Source: Candidatus Sabulitectum sp.
GTDB lineage: Bacteria > Fermentibacterota > Fermentibacteria > Fermentibacterales > JCC-6
NCBI GenBank assembly: GCA_029934845.1
Contig: JAOZLN010000005.1
Coordinates: forward strand, 9,717 to 20,795
DNA length: 11,079 nt
Direction of reading: 5' to 3'
How positions within the stretch are numbered: position 1 is the first letter of the stretch; each line of letters starts with the position of its first letter. Both the position numbers and the translations under genes were made by a program. Under the pieces are notes generated by a model. The model worked only from the letters and a program-made list of their open reading frames with translations, did not search any database and was not told the origin of the DNA. Positions 1 to 6,889 of the stretch are shown here, piece after piece.

Positions 1-362
1 TAGACATTGGCACTGTCCTGTGATGCATGATCAGTATCAAAAATGGCATAGATGTCGCCTGTGTCTTCGTCTACATCGTAGTCTTGGCCACTTCCGACTT
101 CGCCACCATAGATGATAATATCGTTGTACCAGTCTTGATCCGGCCAGACAGAAGAACCCTCTCCTTCAATCAGTGCTGAATGAATCACAGGGGAACTGAA
201 AGTGGATCCGAAAGGATCCATATCGCTGTCGGTGTAAATAGGTGCCGGTGGTGGTTGTATTGCCACATCTCCATTGGGGCAATCAGTTGATGCTTCCTCG
301 GCGACAACTGCAGAAAATGCAATTGAAGTCAAGAAGATGGTCGTAATTAATACTCGGATCAT
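1..362 (-). CDS. Secreted protein, N-terminal part (runs off left edge)
   Basis: Reading the minus strand from ATG at 362 gives 120 open codons to the window edge, so the C-terminal part is missing. A purine-rich ribosome binding site (GGAGAGG) lies about five bases upstream of the ATG. Residues 1-21 form a Sec signal peptide (short basic start, hydrophobic MIRVLITTIFLTSIAFSAVVA), with cleavage likely after the alanines. The mature part begins with a proline-rich linker (VAIQPPPAPIY). Residues 72-110 are acidic and aromatic (WPDQDWYNDIIIYGG, then QDYDVDEDTGDIYAIFD). The pattern 'D-D-x-D-x-x-T-G-D-I-Y' resembles a blade of a secreted beta-propeller, but one blade is too little to name a family. 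It is probably exported, and may carry a sorting domain at its missing C-terminus like the large protein at 2923-6885; that last point is inference. Confidence 0.8.
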   Translation of the reverse strand, partial: MIRVLITTIFLTSIAFSAVVAEEASTDCPNGDVAIQPPPAPIYTDSDMDPFGSTFSSPVIHSALIEGEGSSVWPDQDWYNDIIIYGGEVGSGQDYDVDEDTGDIYAIFDTDHASQDSANV

Positions 363-782
363 TTTCCCTCTCCTTTTGTTAAACCGGTAACCTGCTACAC
401 GCACGAATACCAGAATTAAGATTAAGCACATAACCCCTATCCGGTTAATGCAAAATCTAATTCACTTCATGCTCTCTCCCTCTAGAGTAACCTTCACAAT
501 TAGGAAAAAACCAAACGCGGAAGACTCTACCCAGATTAACGAGCCTTTCTACCTAATCGTACCCTAGTATAATGTGCTGTGCTCATCAGCACAAGATATA
601 TGGATGATGGATGCTATTGAATGATATTATGCTTCTTGCACAAAATCTTTGTGCCTGCTGTTTAACTATTTTGCATACCTAATAACTACCTTATTGCTCA
701 GCTGGAGAGTGGAAATAATTAATGATTGGGCAGACTCTTCACGGGGTAGATGTGACATTTTAATATCTACTGTAATTTGGTA
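363..782. other. Intergenic region with two small hairpins, no gene seen
   Basis: These 420 bases separate two minus-strand genes and hold no ORF that I trust. The left part must carry the promoter of the secreted protein at 1-362, but I cannot pick a clear -35/-10 pair on the minus strand. On the plus strand there is a perfect TATAAT at 568-573 with only a poor -35 upstream. Two hairpins follow: TGTGCT-CATC-AGCACA (578-593) and GCACAAA-ATC-TTTGTGC (638-654). A weaker inverted repeat GTAGAT/ATCTAC spans 746-770, just past the stop of the creatininase-family gene. None has a following T-tract that would make it an obvious terminator on either strand. Confidence 0.5.
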
Positions 783-1484
783 CTACTGCATTTCCCTGAT
801 TGTATTGGTAAGAGATCTCGTAATGAAGTCAAAGAGAATTTGTCCCTTTCTGATGGAGACATCTGAGAGATCAGACCCTGCTCCGCCATGCGGGAATGCA
901 CTTCTCCATTGCTCAGGGGAAAGACTTGAAATATTTTCAGGTGCAGCAGGATACAACTTGGTGAACTCTCCCGGTATTGATCCCGACAACAAGTACCATA
1001 CCATTGATACTTCAGCTGCAGTTATGTGATACCCTGACCTTTTGAACAGGCGATCCTCTTCTTTCTGAACCCCTGGTAGCTGCCAATAGCCCATATACTT
1101 TGAAGAAATAGAACATTTCGCATCCAGGATTGCTCTCTCGGCACAGCTTCTGTTGCCACCATGACCGCTGAGAATGAGAATCTGTTTGAATTCATTCCTT
1201 GCGGCCTCGCTGATGATATCCACTAGAAGAGCAGAGTATGTGTTTTCTGATATGGAGAATGTTCCGGGAAATGATGTGTGGCAGAGGGAATAACCGTAGA
1301 AAAGAGCTGGAAGCACTGGCGTAGCCGTAACCATTCCCGCTTTGCGGCAAAGAGCCTCTGCAATTATTCCATCGCAGCCCAGCGGCGCTTCTGTACCATG
1401 TTGTTCCAGGCTGCCTGCTGGCAGAAGAATAACAGAATGCTTTGCCTTCTCTACTTCCGCAGACATGGATTCAATTAGATTCAA
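783..1484 (-). CDS. Creatininase-family metal-dependent amidohydrolase
   Basis: Creatininase-family (MftE/ArfB-like) enzymes are two-metal amidohydrolases acting on cyclic or linear amides, including creatinine, FAPy intermediates of archaeal riboflavin/F420 synthesis and mycofactocin precursors. This one (233 aa, normal length) has the family motifs: PAGSLEQHG at 22-30 with metal ligands E27 and H29, D38 eleven residues after E27 as in creatininase, HTSFPGT at 69-75, SGHGGN at 106-111 with H108, and HITAAEVS at 153-160. The last replaces the common HAGExETS, keeping the first His and the second Glu. No signal peptide, so it is cytoplasmic. I chose TTG at 1484 because AAGGGGG (1493-1499) lies eight bases upstream; the next ATG is at 1466, and the longer ATG start at 1568 would run through the neighbouring gene's start. 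It is divergent from the CofE-like gene. The family is clear; the substrate cannot be told. Confidence 0.9.
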   Translation of the reverse strand: MNLIESMSAEVEKAKHSVILLPAGSLEQHGTEAPLGCDGIIAEALCRKAGMVTATPVLPALFYGYSLCHTSFPGTFSISENTYSALLVDIISEAARNEFKQILILSGHGGNRSCAERAILDAKCSISSKYMGYWQLPGVQKEEDRLFKRSGYHITAAEVSMVWYLLSGSIPGEFTKLYPAAPENISSLSPEQWRSAFPHGGAGSDLSDVSIRKGQILFDFITRSLTNTIREMQ

Positions 1485-1492
1485 GAGTATTA

Positions 1493-1499
1493 CCCCCTT
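1493..1499 (-). promoter_or_regulatory. Ribosome binding site fixing a TTG start
   Basis: On the minus strand AAGGGGG is followed by eight bases and TTG at 1484. It is 26 bases from the first internal ATG (1466), which is too far, so it favours TTG as the start of the creatininase-family protein. It lies inside the 36-base gap that also holds AGAGGA (1511-1516), the ribosome binding site of the divergent plus-strand gene. Confidence 0.65.
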
Positions 1500-1520
1500 A
1501 AGAAGGTTAAAGAGGAATAT

Positions 1521-2228
1521 ATGCAGACAAAGGCTCCTGTAATTACCATTGACGGTATTGGCTGGCAAAGAATCCCCGTAAAAACAAGATTGATCCTTCG
1601 CGATGATGATCTTGCAGAGTCAATCCATGAAGGCCTTTCTCTGGCAGGGTTGATCTTGTCTACTGATGATCTTCTTTTTGTAAGTGAGAAGGCAGTAGGC
1701 GGTAGCCAGGGCAGGTATTTTGTTCTTGGTGAAGACGATCTTCATGTAAGACCCCTTGCCCGCTTTCTTAGCAGATATGTAACAAGAACACCAGGGGGAA
1801 TTGGTCTGGGAATGCCGGAGACCATGGAATGTGCTCTACGGGAATGTGGAACCATCAAAATTCTGTTTGCTGCACTGGCAGGGGGCTTCACCAAGCTATT
1901 GGGCAGAAAAGGTGACTTCTACAGGATAGCAGGCACTTGTGCAAGATCTATTGATGGGCCTACAAGAGGTACAATACCACCCTTCAACAATGCAGTAAGC
2001 CTGGCGCCTCTGGATCCGGAAGGCGTTTCAAAGAAGTTATCAGAAAGATTCGGTTGTGCTGTGGCTGTTGTTGATATAAACGATCTGGGAGGAAATATCC
2101 TTGGATGTTTTCCATTGGAAAAAGATCGGAACCTGCTTCTTGAGATTCTTCAGGATAACCCATTGGGGCAGGGTAAAGCGCAGACCCCGGCAGGTATTGT
2201 GAGGAAGGTCGGCTCTAACGGTTCCTGA
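1521..2228 (+). CDS. CofE-like protein (F420-0:L-glutamate ligase family, COG1478 type)
   Basis: The 235-residue product resembles the F420-0:gamma-glutamyl ligase (CofE) fold. True CofE adds glutamates to coenzyme F420-0 using GTP. Visible shared features, in order: an N-terminal DDLAESI segment (29-35), SEKAVGGSQGR (55-65, matching the CofE 'vSKaEGR' strand), PGGIGLGMPETM (91-102), IDGPTRGTIPP (144-154), LAPLDPEGVSKKL (161-173) and VVDINDLGG (183-191). The IGLGMP and DINDLGG motifs mark the paralogous branch found in many bacteria not known to make F420, so ligation of glutamate to F420 should not be assumed. No signal peptide. ATG at 1521 has AGAGGA four bases upstream. It is divergent from the creatininase-family gene and convergent with the membrane protein gene, with a 14-base overlap of coding ends. 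No other F420 gene is in the window. Confidence 0.8.
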   Translation: MQTKAPVITIDGIGWQRIPVKTRLILRDDDLAESIHEGLSLAGLILSTDDLLFVSEKAVGGSQGRYFVLGEDDLHVRPLARFLSRYVTRTPGGIGLGMPETMECALRECGTIKILFAALAGGFTKLLGRKGDFYRIAGTCARSIDGPTRGTIPPFNNAVSLAPLDPEGVSKKLSERFGCAVAVVDINDLGGNILGCFPLEKDRNLLLEILQDNPLGQGKAQTPAGIVRKVGSNGS

Positions 2229-2583
2229 CTCCGAAGAGGTTTTCAACAGCAGAGGTCAGAATGGAAATAACCACAGCAGCAAGTACGGCCCACCAGTAAC
2301 TGGCAATAGCAAAGCTTTCCAGGAAGTGTGATGCCAGAACTATCATCAGCCCGCTCACAAGGAACCTTGCCAGCCCAAGAGTCAGAATCTGCAGAGGGCA
2401 GGTAAGAAGCGCCACAACAGGGGCGATGAAGAAATTCAAGAGGCCGATGACCCCTGCAGTTATCAGAAGACCCCAGAACCCGGAAAATACCATCCTGCTT
2501 CCCAGCAGAAGAGATGTCAGGTAAAGCACGAGTGCAGCAATAATAAAGTTTGGGAGGATTCCGGCGGTGTTCTTCTTAGACAT
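2215..2583 (-). CDS. Phage_holin_4_2 / YvlD-family small membrane protein
   Basis: This 122-residue protein is almost entirely hydrophobic, with four predicted transmembrane helices at about 12-28, 35-56, 66-86 and 95-115. The central stretch GLLNFFIAPVVALLTCPLQI (47-66) followed by LTLG matches the hallmark of the family named 'phage holin family 4, superfamily IV' (Bacillus YvlD-like), where N-x-x-x-x-P and L-P-L-x-x-L-T-L-G are conserved. Despite the name, most members are chromosomal inner-membrane proteins of unknown role, and there is no phage gene nearby, so I would not call it a lysis protein. ATG at 2583 has AAGGGG seven bases upstream. Its last 14 coding bases overlap the end of the convergent CofE-like gene. 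The start is close to the tRNA promoter, which points the other way. Confidence 0.85.
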   Translation of the reverse strand: MSKKNTAGILPNFIIAALVLYLTSLLLGSRMVFSGFWGLLITAGVIGLLNFFIAPVVALLTCPLQILTLGLARFLVSGLMIVLASHFLESFAIASYWWAVLAAVVISILTSAVENLFGVRNR

Positions 2584-2607
2584 TCGTTTCCCCTTCTTTC
2601 AAAATAC

Positions 2608-2636
2608 TTGACAGAACATAATCAATTTATGATAAT
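2608..2636 (+). promoter_or_regulatory. Sigma-70 type promoter of tRNA-Gln
   Basis: A perfect -35 box TTGACA (2608-2613) is separated by 17 bases from GATAAT (2631-2636), one mismatch from TATAAT. Transcription would start near 2643, only about four bases before the mature tRNA 5' end at 2647. An overlapping TATGAT at 2628 is spaced 14 bases and is less likely. Confidence 0.85.
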
Positions 2637-2646
2637 TGCTGCTCGC

Positions 2647-2720
2647 TGGCGAATCGTCCAATGGCAGGACATCGGTCTCTGGATCCGATAATCGGGGTTC
2701 GACTCCCTGTTCGCCAGCCA
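2647..2720 (+). tRNA. tRNA-Gln, anticodon CUG, CCA encoded
   Basis: A full cloverleaf can be folded. The acceptor stem is TGGCGAA (2647-2653) with TTCGCCA (2710-2716), discriminator G2717 and encoded CCA (2718-2720). The D arm is GTCC/GGAC; the anticodon stem is TCGGT/TCCGA (2672-2676 / 2684-2688) with one T-T at its base of the loop; the anticodon loop CTCTGGA places CTG at 2679-2681; the T stem is CGGGG/CCCTG with TTCGACT loop. The variable loop is short (4 bases). Anticodon CUG reads CAG, glutamine. The gene has its own promoter and intrinsic terminator, so it is a single-gene unit between two minus-strand protein genes. Confidence 0.95.
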
Positions 2721-2731
2721 TTTATCTTTTC

Positions 2732-2755
2732 GGGGAGCAGAAGCTCCCCATTTTT
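2732..2755 (+). terminator. Intrinsic terminator of tRNA-Gln
   Basis: A perfect seven-base-pair GC-rich stem GGGGAGC (2732-2738) / GCTCCCC (2743-2749) with an AGAA tetraloop is followed by ATTTTT. It begins 11 bases after the encoded CCA. Confidence 0.9.
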
Positions 2756-2865
2756 GTATCCACCAACGGCTTAAGGGTGTTCCACAATTCCCATGGATTT
2801 TGTGTCTGGAAAGACCAATTCTATCTGATTTGGAACCCTTCCCTATGAAGAAGCTCATTTTCAGC

Positions 2866-2902
2866 ATAAGAAAATGCAGCTCCTGCTTTGGCAGGAGCTG
2901 CA
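2866..2902 (-). terminator. Intrinsic terminator of the exoprotein operon
   Basis: On the minus strand, 20 bases past the stop codon of the 1320-residue protein, GCAGCTCCTGC and its reverse complement (2876-2886 and 2891-2901) form a perfect 11-bp stem, extended to 12 bp by the flanking bases, with a four-base loop. ATTTTCTT follows. It ends the minus-strand operon that starts near 8286. Confidence 0.9.
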
Positions 2903-2922
2903 CTGTATTGAAGTAGTTGAGT

Positions 2923-5900
2923 CTACCTTACAACAACCTTTGATGTAAAGGTTTCAATGTCATCTGACTCTACCATTATCAGGTAAACTCCATTGGGAAC
3001 AGTGTTCCCGGATGAATTGCAACTGTTCCACATTACTTCACCTGTTGATGATGTGTTTCTCCAGATGCTTCTGCCTGAAAGATCGAATACTGTTGCAGTA
3101 ATCGGAGTACCGGATTCAACAGCGGTAATGCGGTAGCCGTTATCACTGCTTCTCTGGATATCTACCGCTGCACAGGTCATATCTACTGTTTCACCGTAAA
3201 CTTCAATTTCAGTAGTTCCTGCGGCATTGTTAACTCTAATGTATCGGGCTCTGCCGGAGTCCATACTTCTGAAACTTCTTCCATCTATTGAAAGCTGGAA
3301 AGAAGCACCGATATCATTGGCCACTCGGTGGGTCGGTTCTGGAATCTCGCTGATTGGAGATTCAGAGGTGAAGTAACTAGTTCCGACCATAACCACATCA
3401 TTAACAGAGAATACAGCACCGAGGTCAATCTCAATACAATCAGATGAGCTTGAAGAGATGAAGACTTCATTGAACTCTCCATCTGTTAAGACTCTGCAGT
3501 TCGATCTTCGAGCAGCCTCAATCGCCATTGATAAATGAGAACTAGAGGATCTTACCGCAGCTGAATGCGTAATCTCACGTACAGGACATCCAGTGGCAAT
3601 GTTGTCTAACCCACCCACTCGGATCTTAGCTCTATCGCTTAGTGGTGACTCATTCACACCGTCACAGGCGGAAACATAGTATACAATTGCAGCTGGATAC
3701 GGGAAGGAAGTGAAAGTAACAACATCAGTATATGCTGATGTTCCCGCCGGCAAAGTTGCTATGAGCTGTTGCGCTCCTGGCGGTATTGTGCGATAGACTC
3801 TGTAGCTGGTAACATCAACCGGAGGTGTTGGAATGGGATCGTAGCATGGATCGTTTATTGAAAGAGTCCAGGTGAGATCTGCATTGAAGATATGTCCTGC
3901 GAGATCGCCTTCGCCTGCGAAGTCCTCTGGAGTTGCAGGCGGCGTGATATCAGTCGGGAAATAGCCGGTGTTCTGTGCGTCATGCTGGAACTGTGGACAG
4001 GGAAGGTAATTGTTAGCGGTATTCTCTCCCAGTTCAACACAATGAATTACTGAGGTGTTCAATTCACAGAAGACTATCTCAAGTCTGCCATCGCCGTCGA
4101 TATCACCAAGAGCAGGCTGACCAGATAGATCGTTGGAGCTGGAAATGGTCATAGGAAAACCAGAAGCAACTGTTCCGTCATGGTTGATAACGTGTAGTTT
4201 CCCATCCTTACCTGCGATAACAAGTTCAAGCATTCCATCTGAATCAATGTCACCTATGCTTACACCATCGTCAGTCCAGGTGCCAAGATTAACGGGGAAA
4301 CCGCTTAGATCATCACCGGAAGATCCATCCCAGCAGTAGAGTATTCCTCCCTGACTGGAAACAACAATATCGTTGTCTCCGTCACCGTCTATGTCTGCTA
4401 TGGAGGCGCCTGCATGTACTCCCCCACTAATGGGATTAGAGTACTCAAGGGCTCCAGTGAAGCCGTCCAATACCTTGATGAAGTTGCTGCCCTGTGTAGC
4501 ACCAACAACGATTTCCATTGCCGGGTCATCATCCAGATTGCCTGTAGCCAGGGCACCGAAGATTTGCGATCCATCCAAGTCAGTACTCCATTGCAGATCT
4601 CCATCAGAGGCATTCAAGCAGTATAGCGTGCAATCATTATCTGCTTCGTATTTGCGCCAGTTGGTTACAGCCAAAACTTCAAGGCCGCCAGTGCCATCCA
4701 CATCGCAGAGAGTAGCGGTCGCAGAGACAGATGCGTCATTACCCCACTGGGTTGACCAGAAACTGTTGCCATTGTTATACTTGCCAAAGAAAGTCATTGG
4801 AAAAGGAATATATGGATTAAGAAGTGTCTCGCGCCCCATAACAAATTCGTTGTTGCCATCTCCATTGAAATCTCCAGTTACAGGAGAGCTTAGTGCGAAA
4901 AATCTCGTATATTCTCCAATGAAAATTCCTGTCCATGGAGTGATAGCAATACCTGTGTTTGTAAATCCGTTGCAACCGGAAGGGTGAACAGCAAGTATTT
5001 CTGGGGCAGATGATGAGACACCTGAAAGGTTGATTATGGCAGGCGATGCCCAAACTTCAGGATCTCCAGTAGCCCAGCCACCATCAACAGGCCAACCCGG
5101 CATTGAGATGCCGTCATCATTTAGCACATCAACCCATCCGTCTGCACTTTGAATGATAATATCAAGATCACCATCGAGATCAATGTCAGCAAGTTTTGGT
5201 GAGCCAAACACATCTGAATGCAATGATCTCGTCCATTCCACCCCTGCAGCAAAGTCAAGGTTCAATGCATGATGGCAGTCACAATAAGGGCCAACTGTTC
5301 CCTCTCCCTCGGGATCCATCAGATCATTGTCATCTATGTCTGACGCACTGACAAGAAGAGTGTAGTTGCCATCCTGAAGAGCCCCTGGAAGGGTTACTTC
5401 GCCAGTCCAGGTGTCGTTGGGAACCACTGAACTGCTCCATTCATCATTGCCTATAGAGAGTGGACCAAGTGAAGCAGACAAAGAACCGGTAGTCATTGAT
5501 TCAGTGAACCAGAGAATTACCTGCAGTTCTGCTCCGGCGTCTACCTCTTCATCAACAGTGATGTCGAGATCCGCGGAAAGATCGTTGGGAATCCATTCTG
5601 CGAAGTAGACAGTCACATCAGTTGATGTATCCAGTATGGAGACTTTGCGGAGGGCGGGGGAGAAGTTGTGCAATTCACAGCTGATGTCTTCAGTAGATTC
5701 CGGGAAAGTAACAGTCTCATCGTGAGCATAACATGTAATATCAAGCTGATATGCACCATCAGGAAAAGCAGCCAACACTGGATTAACTGTTTCACCTGAA
5801 TACAGATAATTGCTGTTAGTCTGCCAGCAATTATCTTCAATGTTGTCGATTCCAAGGTTCTCCCAGCCTTGTTCATCTCCGCAGTTGGTAAGGCAGAATA

Positions 5901-6885
5901 TTAAGCCCTCATGGTCTCCAGCACCTGATCCATAGTCATACATATCATCAAGATCATGTCTGAAATAGAGCTGCCAGACCTTTTCATTTTCCTGATTGTT
6001 AAGAGGGCAGTTGAAGTTAACCAGGTACTTTTGCACCAGCATTTCAAGGCAGGCAACTGTTTCTCGCTGGATATTCCATTTGATTCTTTCTGGAGCGAGA
6101 TCATTTCTACCGCATTCAGGAGTGGTGCTTTGGCCAACTCCGCTAAGGCCAAATCCAAAGAAGAGATCTACCGCACCAAACAGAAAGTTTTCATCCATCA
6201 TGATGCTTATCACATCTCCGGAACTTTCCGGCCAGGCCGAGTATCCCATGTTTTCCAGAAAGAAGTACTCAAAATCGTTTGTGTATCCCTCAGGATTGAA
6301 TGTCCAGGTGTAGTTTGAACCGGTGGGAGCAGGAGTAAGGTAGTCCAGTGGGTTTACATAGCACCAGTTATCATTATCCCAAGTAGTCCACTTGAGATGA
6401 GTGTGAATTGTTTGAACATAATTGTTCATTGTCTGAATCAGGTCTCCAATATCAACTTCGTCCCATGGATCGGGTCCATAGATTACTCTTGGATCACTCA
6501 GGTGCTGATACTCCCATCCGAAATCTTCATGATTTGTTGAACCCGTTCCCTGAGTGGTTACAACAACCCATTCTGCTGGATTTGGTCCCAGAGGCGTAGA
6601 GTACCATCGCGAAATAACTGCATTATCAATTACGCATAGAACATTCGTACAGATTGGAGATTCAGTGTGGGAGTCAAAATCGAGTCCACAATGGAATTTG
6701 CCTTCATCCCAATCATTCTGAGGATCGCCATAGCAATTCATCAGCGTTTTAGTGAAATTCATTTGACTAGCTGTTGTGCCTACTGGCCAAGGTATTGAGG
6801 TAGGATCATTGGCATTTGATATTACAGGAATACAGCAAATCAGAACTGCGATTATAGCTTTATGAATTGATGTGTTTGCTTTCAT
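2923..6885 (-). CDS. Modular exoprotein: LytM/M23-like domain, FG-GAP propeller, FN3, discoidin-like, T9SS-type sorting domain
   Basis: The product is 1320 residues. A signal peptide covers about 1-25 (ending in VISNA). Residues 40-185 resemble a LytM/M23 zinc endopeptidase: H65xxxD69 (HCGLD), H128 (YQHLS), then an 'IGDLI' turn and H161xH163 (HTHLKW), so all usual metal and catalytic positions are present. Residues 190-550 are unassigned; the later part looks like beta-sandwich. FG-GAP repeats with Ca-type DxDxDG loops lie at 567, 672, 728, 783, 831, 879 and 928, with a degenerate one near 611-637. FN3-like 978-1090 and F5/8 type C-like 1115-1230 follow. The C-terminal 75 residues (TVFDLSGRSIW, PNGVYLIMV, final KVVVR) match Por/T9SS sorting domains. 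ATG at 6885 fits GGAAGG seven bases upstream; the ATG at 6903 lacks this. It is last in the operon. Possible roles are wall cleavage or adhesion; unproven. Confidence 0.88.
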   Translation of the reverse strand: MKANTSIHKAIIAVLICCIPVISNANDPTSIPWPVGTTASQMNFTKTLMNCYGDPQNDWDEGKFHCGLDFDSHTESPICTNVLCVIDNAVISRWYSTPLGPNPAEWVVVTTQGTGSTNHEDFGWEYQHLSDPRVIYGPDPWDEVDIGDLIQTMNNYVQTIHTHLKWTTWDNDNWCYVNPLDYLTPAPTGSNYTWTFNPEGYTNDFEYFFLENMGYSAWPESSGDVISIMMDENFLFGAVDLFFGFGLSGVGQSTTPECGRNDLAPERIKWNIQRETVACLEMLVQKYLVNFNCPLNNQENEKVWQLYFRHDLDDMYDYGSGAGDHEGLIFCLTNCGDEQGWENLGIDNIEDNCWQTNSNYLYSGETVNPVLAAFPDGAYQLDITCYAHDETVTFPESTEDISCELHNFSPALRKVSILDTSTDVTVYFAEWIPNDLSADLDITVDEEVDAGAELQVILWFTESMTTGSLSASLGPLSIGNDEWSSSVVPNDTWTGEVTLPGALQDGNYTLLVSASDIDDNDLMDPEGEGTVGPYCDCHHALNLDFAAGVEWTRSLHSDVFGSPKLADIDLDGDLDIIIQSADGWVDVLNDDGISMPGWPVDGGWATGDPEVWASPAIINLSGVSSSAPEILAVHPSGCNGFTNTGIAITPWTGIFIGEYTRFFALSSPVTGDFNGDGNNEFVMGRETLLNPYIPFPMTFFGKYNNGNSFWSTQWGNDASVSATATLCDVDGTGGLEVLAVTNWRKYEADNDCTLYCLNASDGDLQWSTDLDGSQIFGALATGNLDDDPAMEIVVGATQGSNFIKVLDGFTGALEYSNPISGGVHAGASIADIDGDGDNDIVVSSQGGILYCWDGSSGDDLSGFPVNLGTWTDDGVSIGDIDSDGMLELVIAGKDGKLHVINHDGTVASGFPMTISSSNDLSGQPALGDIDGDGRLEIVFCELNTSVIHCVELGENTANNYLPCPQFQHDAQNTGYFPTDITPPATPEDFAGEGDLAGHIFNADLTWTLSINDPCYDPIPTPPVDVTSYRVYRTIPPGAQQLIATLPAGTSAYTDVVTFTSFPYPAAIVYYVSACDGVNESPLSDRAKIRVGGLDNIATGCPVREITHSAAVRSSSSHLSMAIEAARRSNCRVLTDGEFNEVFISSSSSDCIEIDLGAVFSVNDVVMVGTSYFTSESPISEIPEPTHRVANDIGASFQLSIDGRSFRSMDSGRARYIRVNNAAGTTEIEVYGETVDMTCAAVDIQRSSDNGYRITAVESGTPITATVFDLSGRSIWRNTSSTGEVMWNSCNSSGNTVPNGVYLIMVESDDIETFTSKVVVR

Positions 6886-6889
6886 ATAA

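Noticed and set aside
649..1029. A 126-codon plus-strand open frame
   Set aside because: Its second half is antisense to the creatininase-family gene, the first part is intergenic, there is no ribosome binding site, and no family is recognisable.
1485..1568. Longer creatininase-family protein starting at ATG 1568
   Set aside because: The added 28 residues are not family-like, lie inside the start of the divergent gene, and the ribosome binding site at 1493-1499 points to TTG 1484.
2215..2583. Prophage lysis gene (holin)
   Set aside because: The family name includes 'phage holin', but YvlD-like members are mostly chromosomal membrane proteins and there is no other phage gene in the window.
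2647..2720. Integration site of a mobile element at the tRNA 3' end
   Set aside because: No integrase and no direct repeat of the tRNA 3' end are visible in the window.
2622..2903. Minus-strand open frame over the tRNA
   Set aside because: It is antisense to a well-folded tRNA gene and crosses two terminators.
4373..4987. A 204-codon open frame on the plus strand
   Set aside because: It lies wholly antisense to the FG-GAP region of the exoprotein; its serine/proline-rich translation is what the opposite strand of such repeats gives, and it shows no domain.
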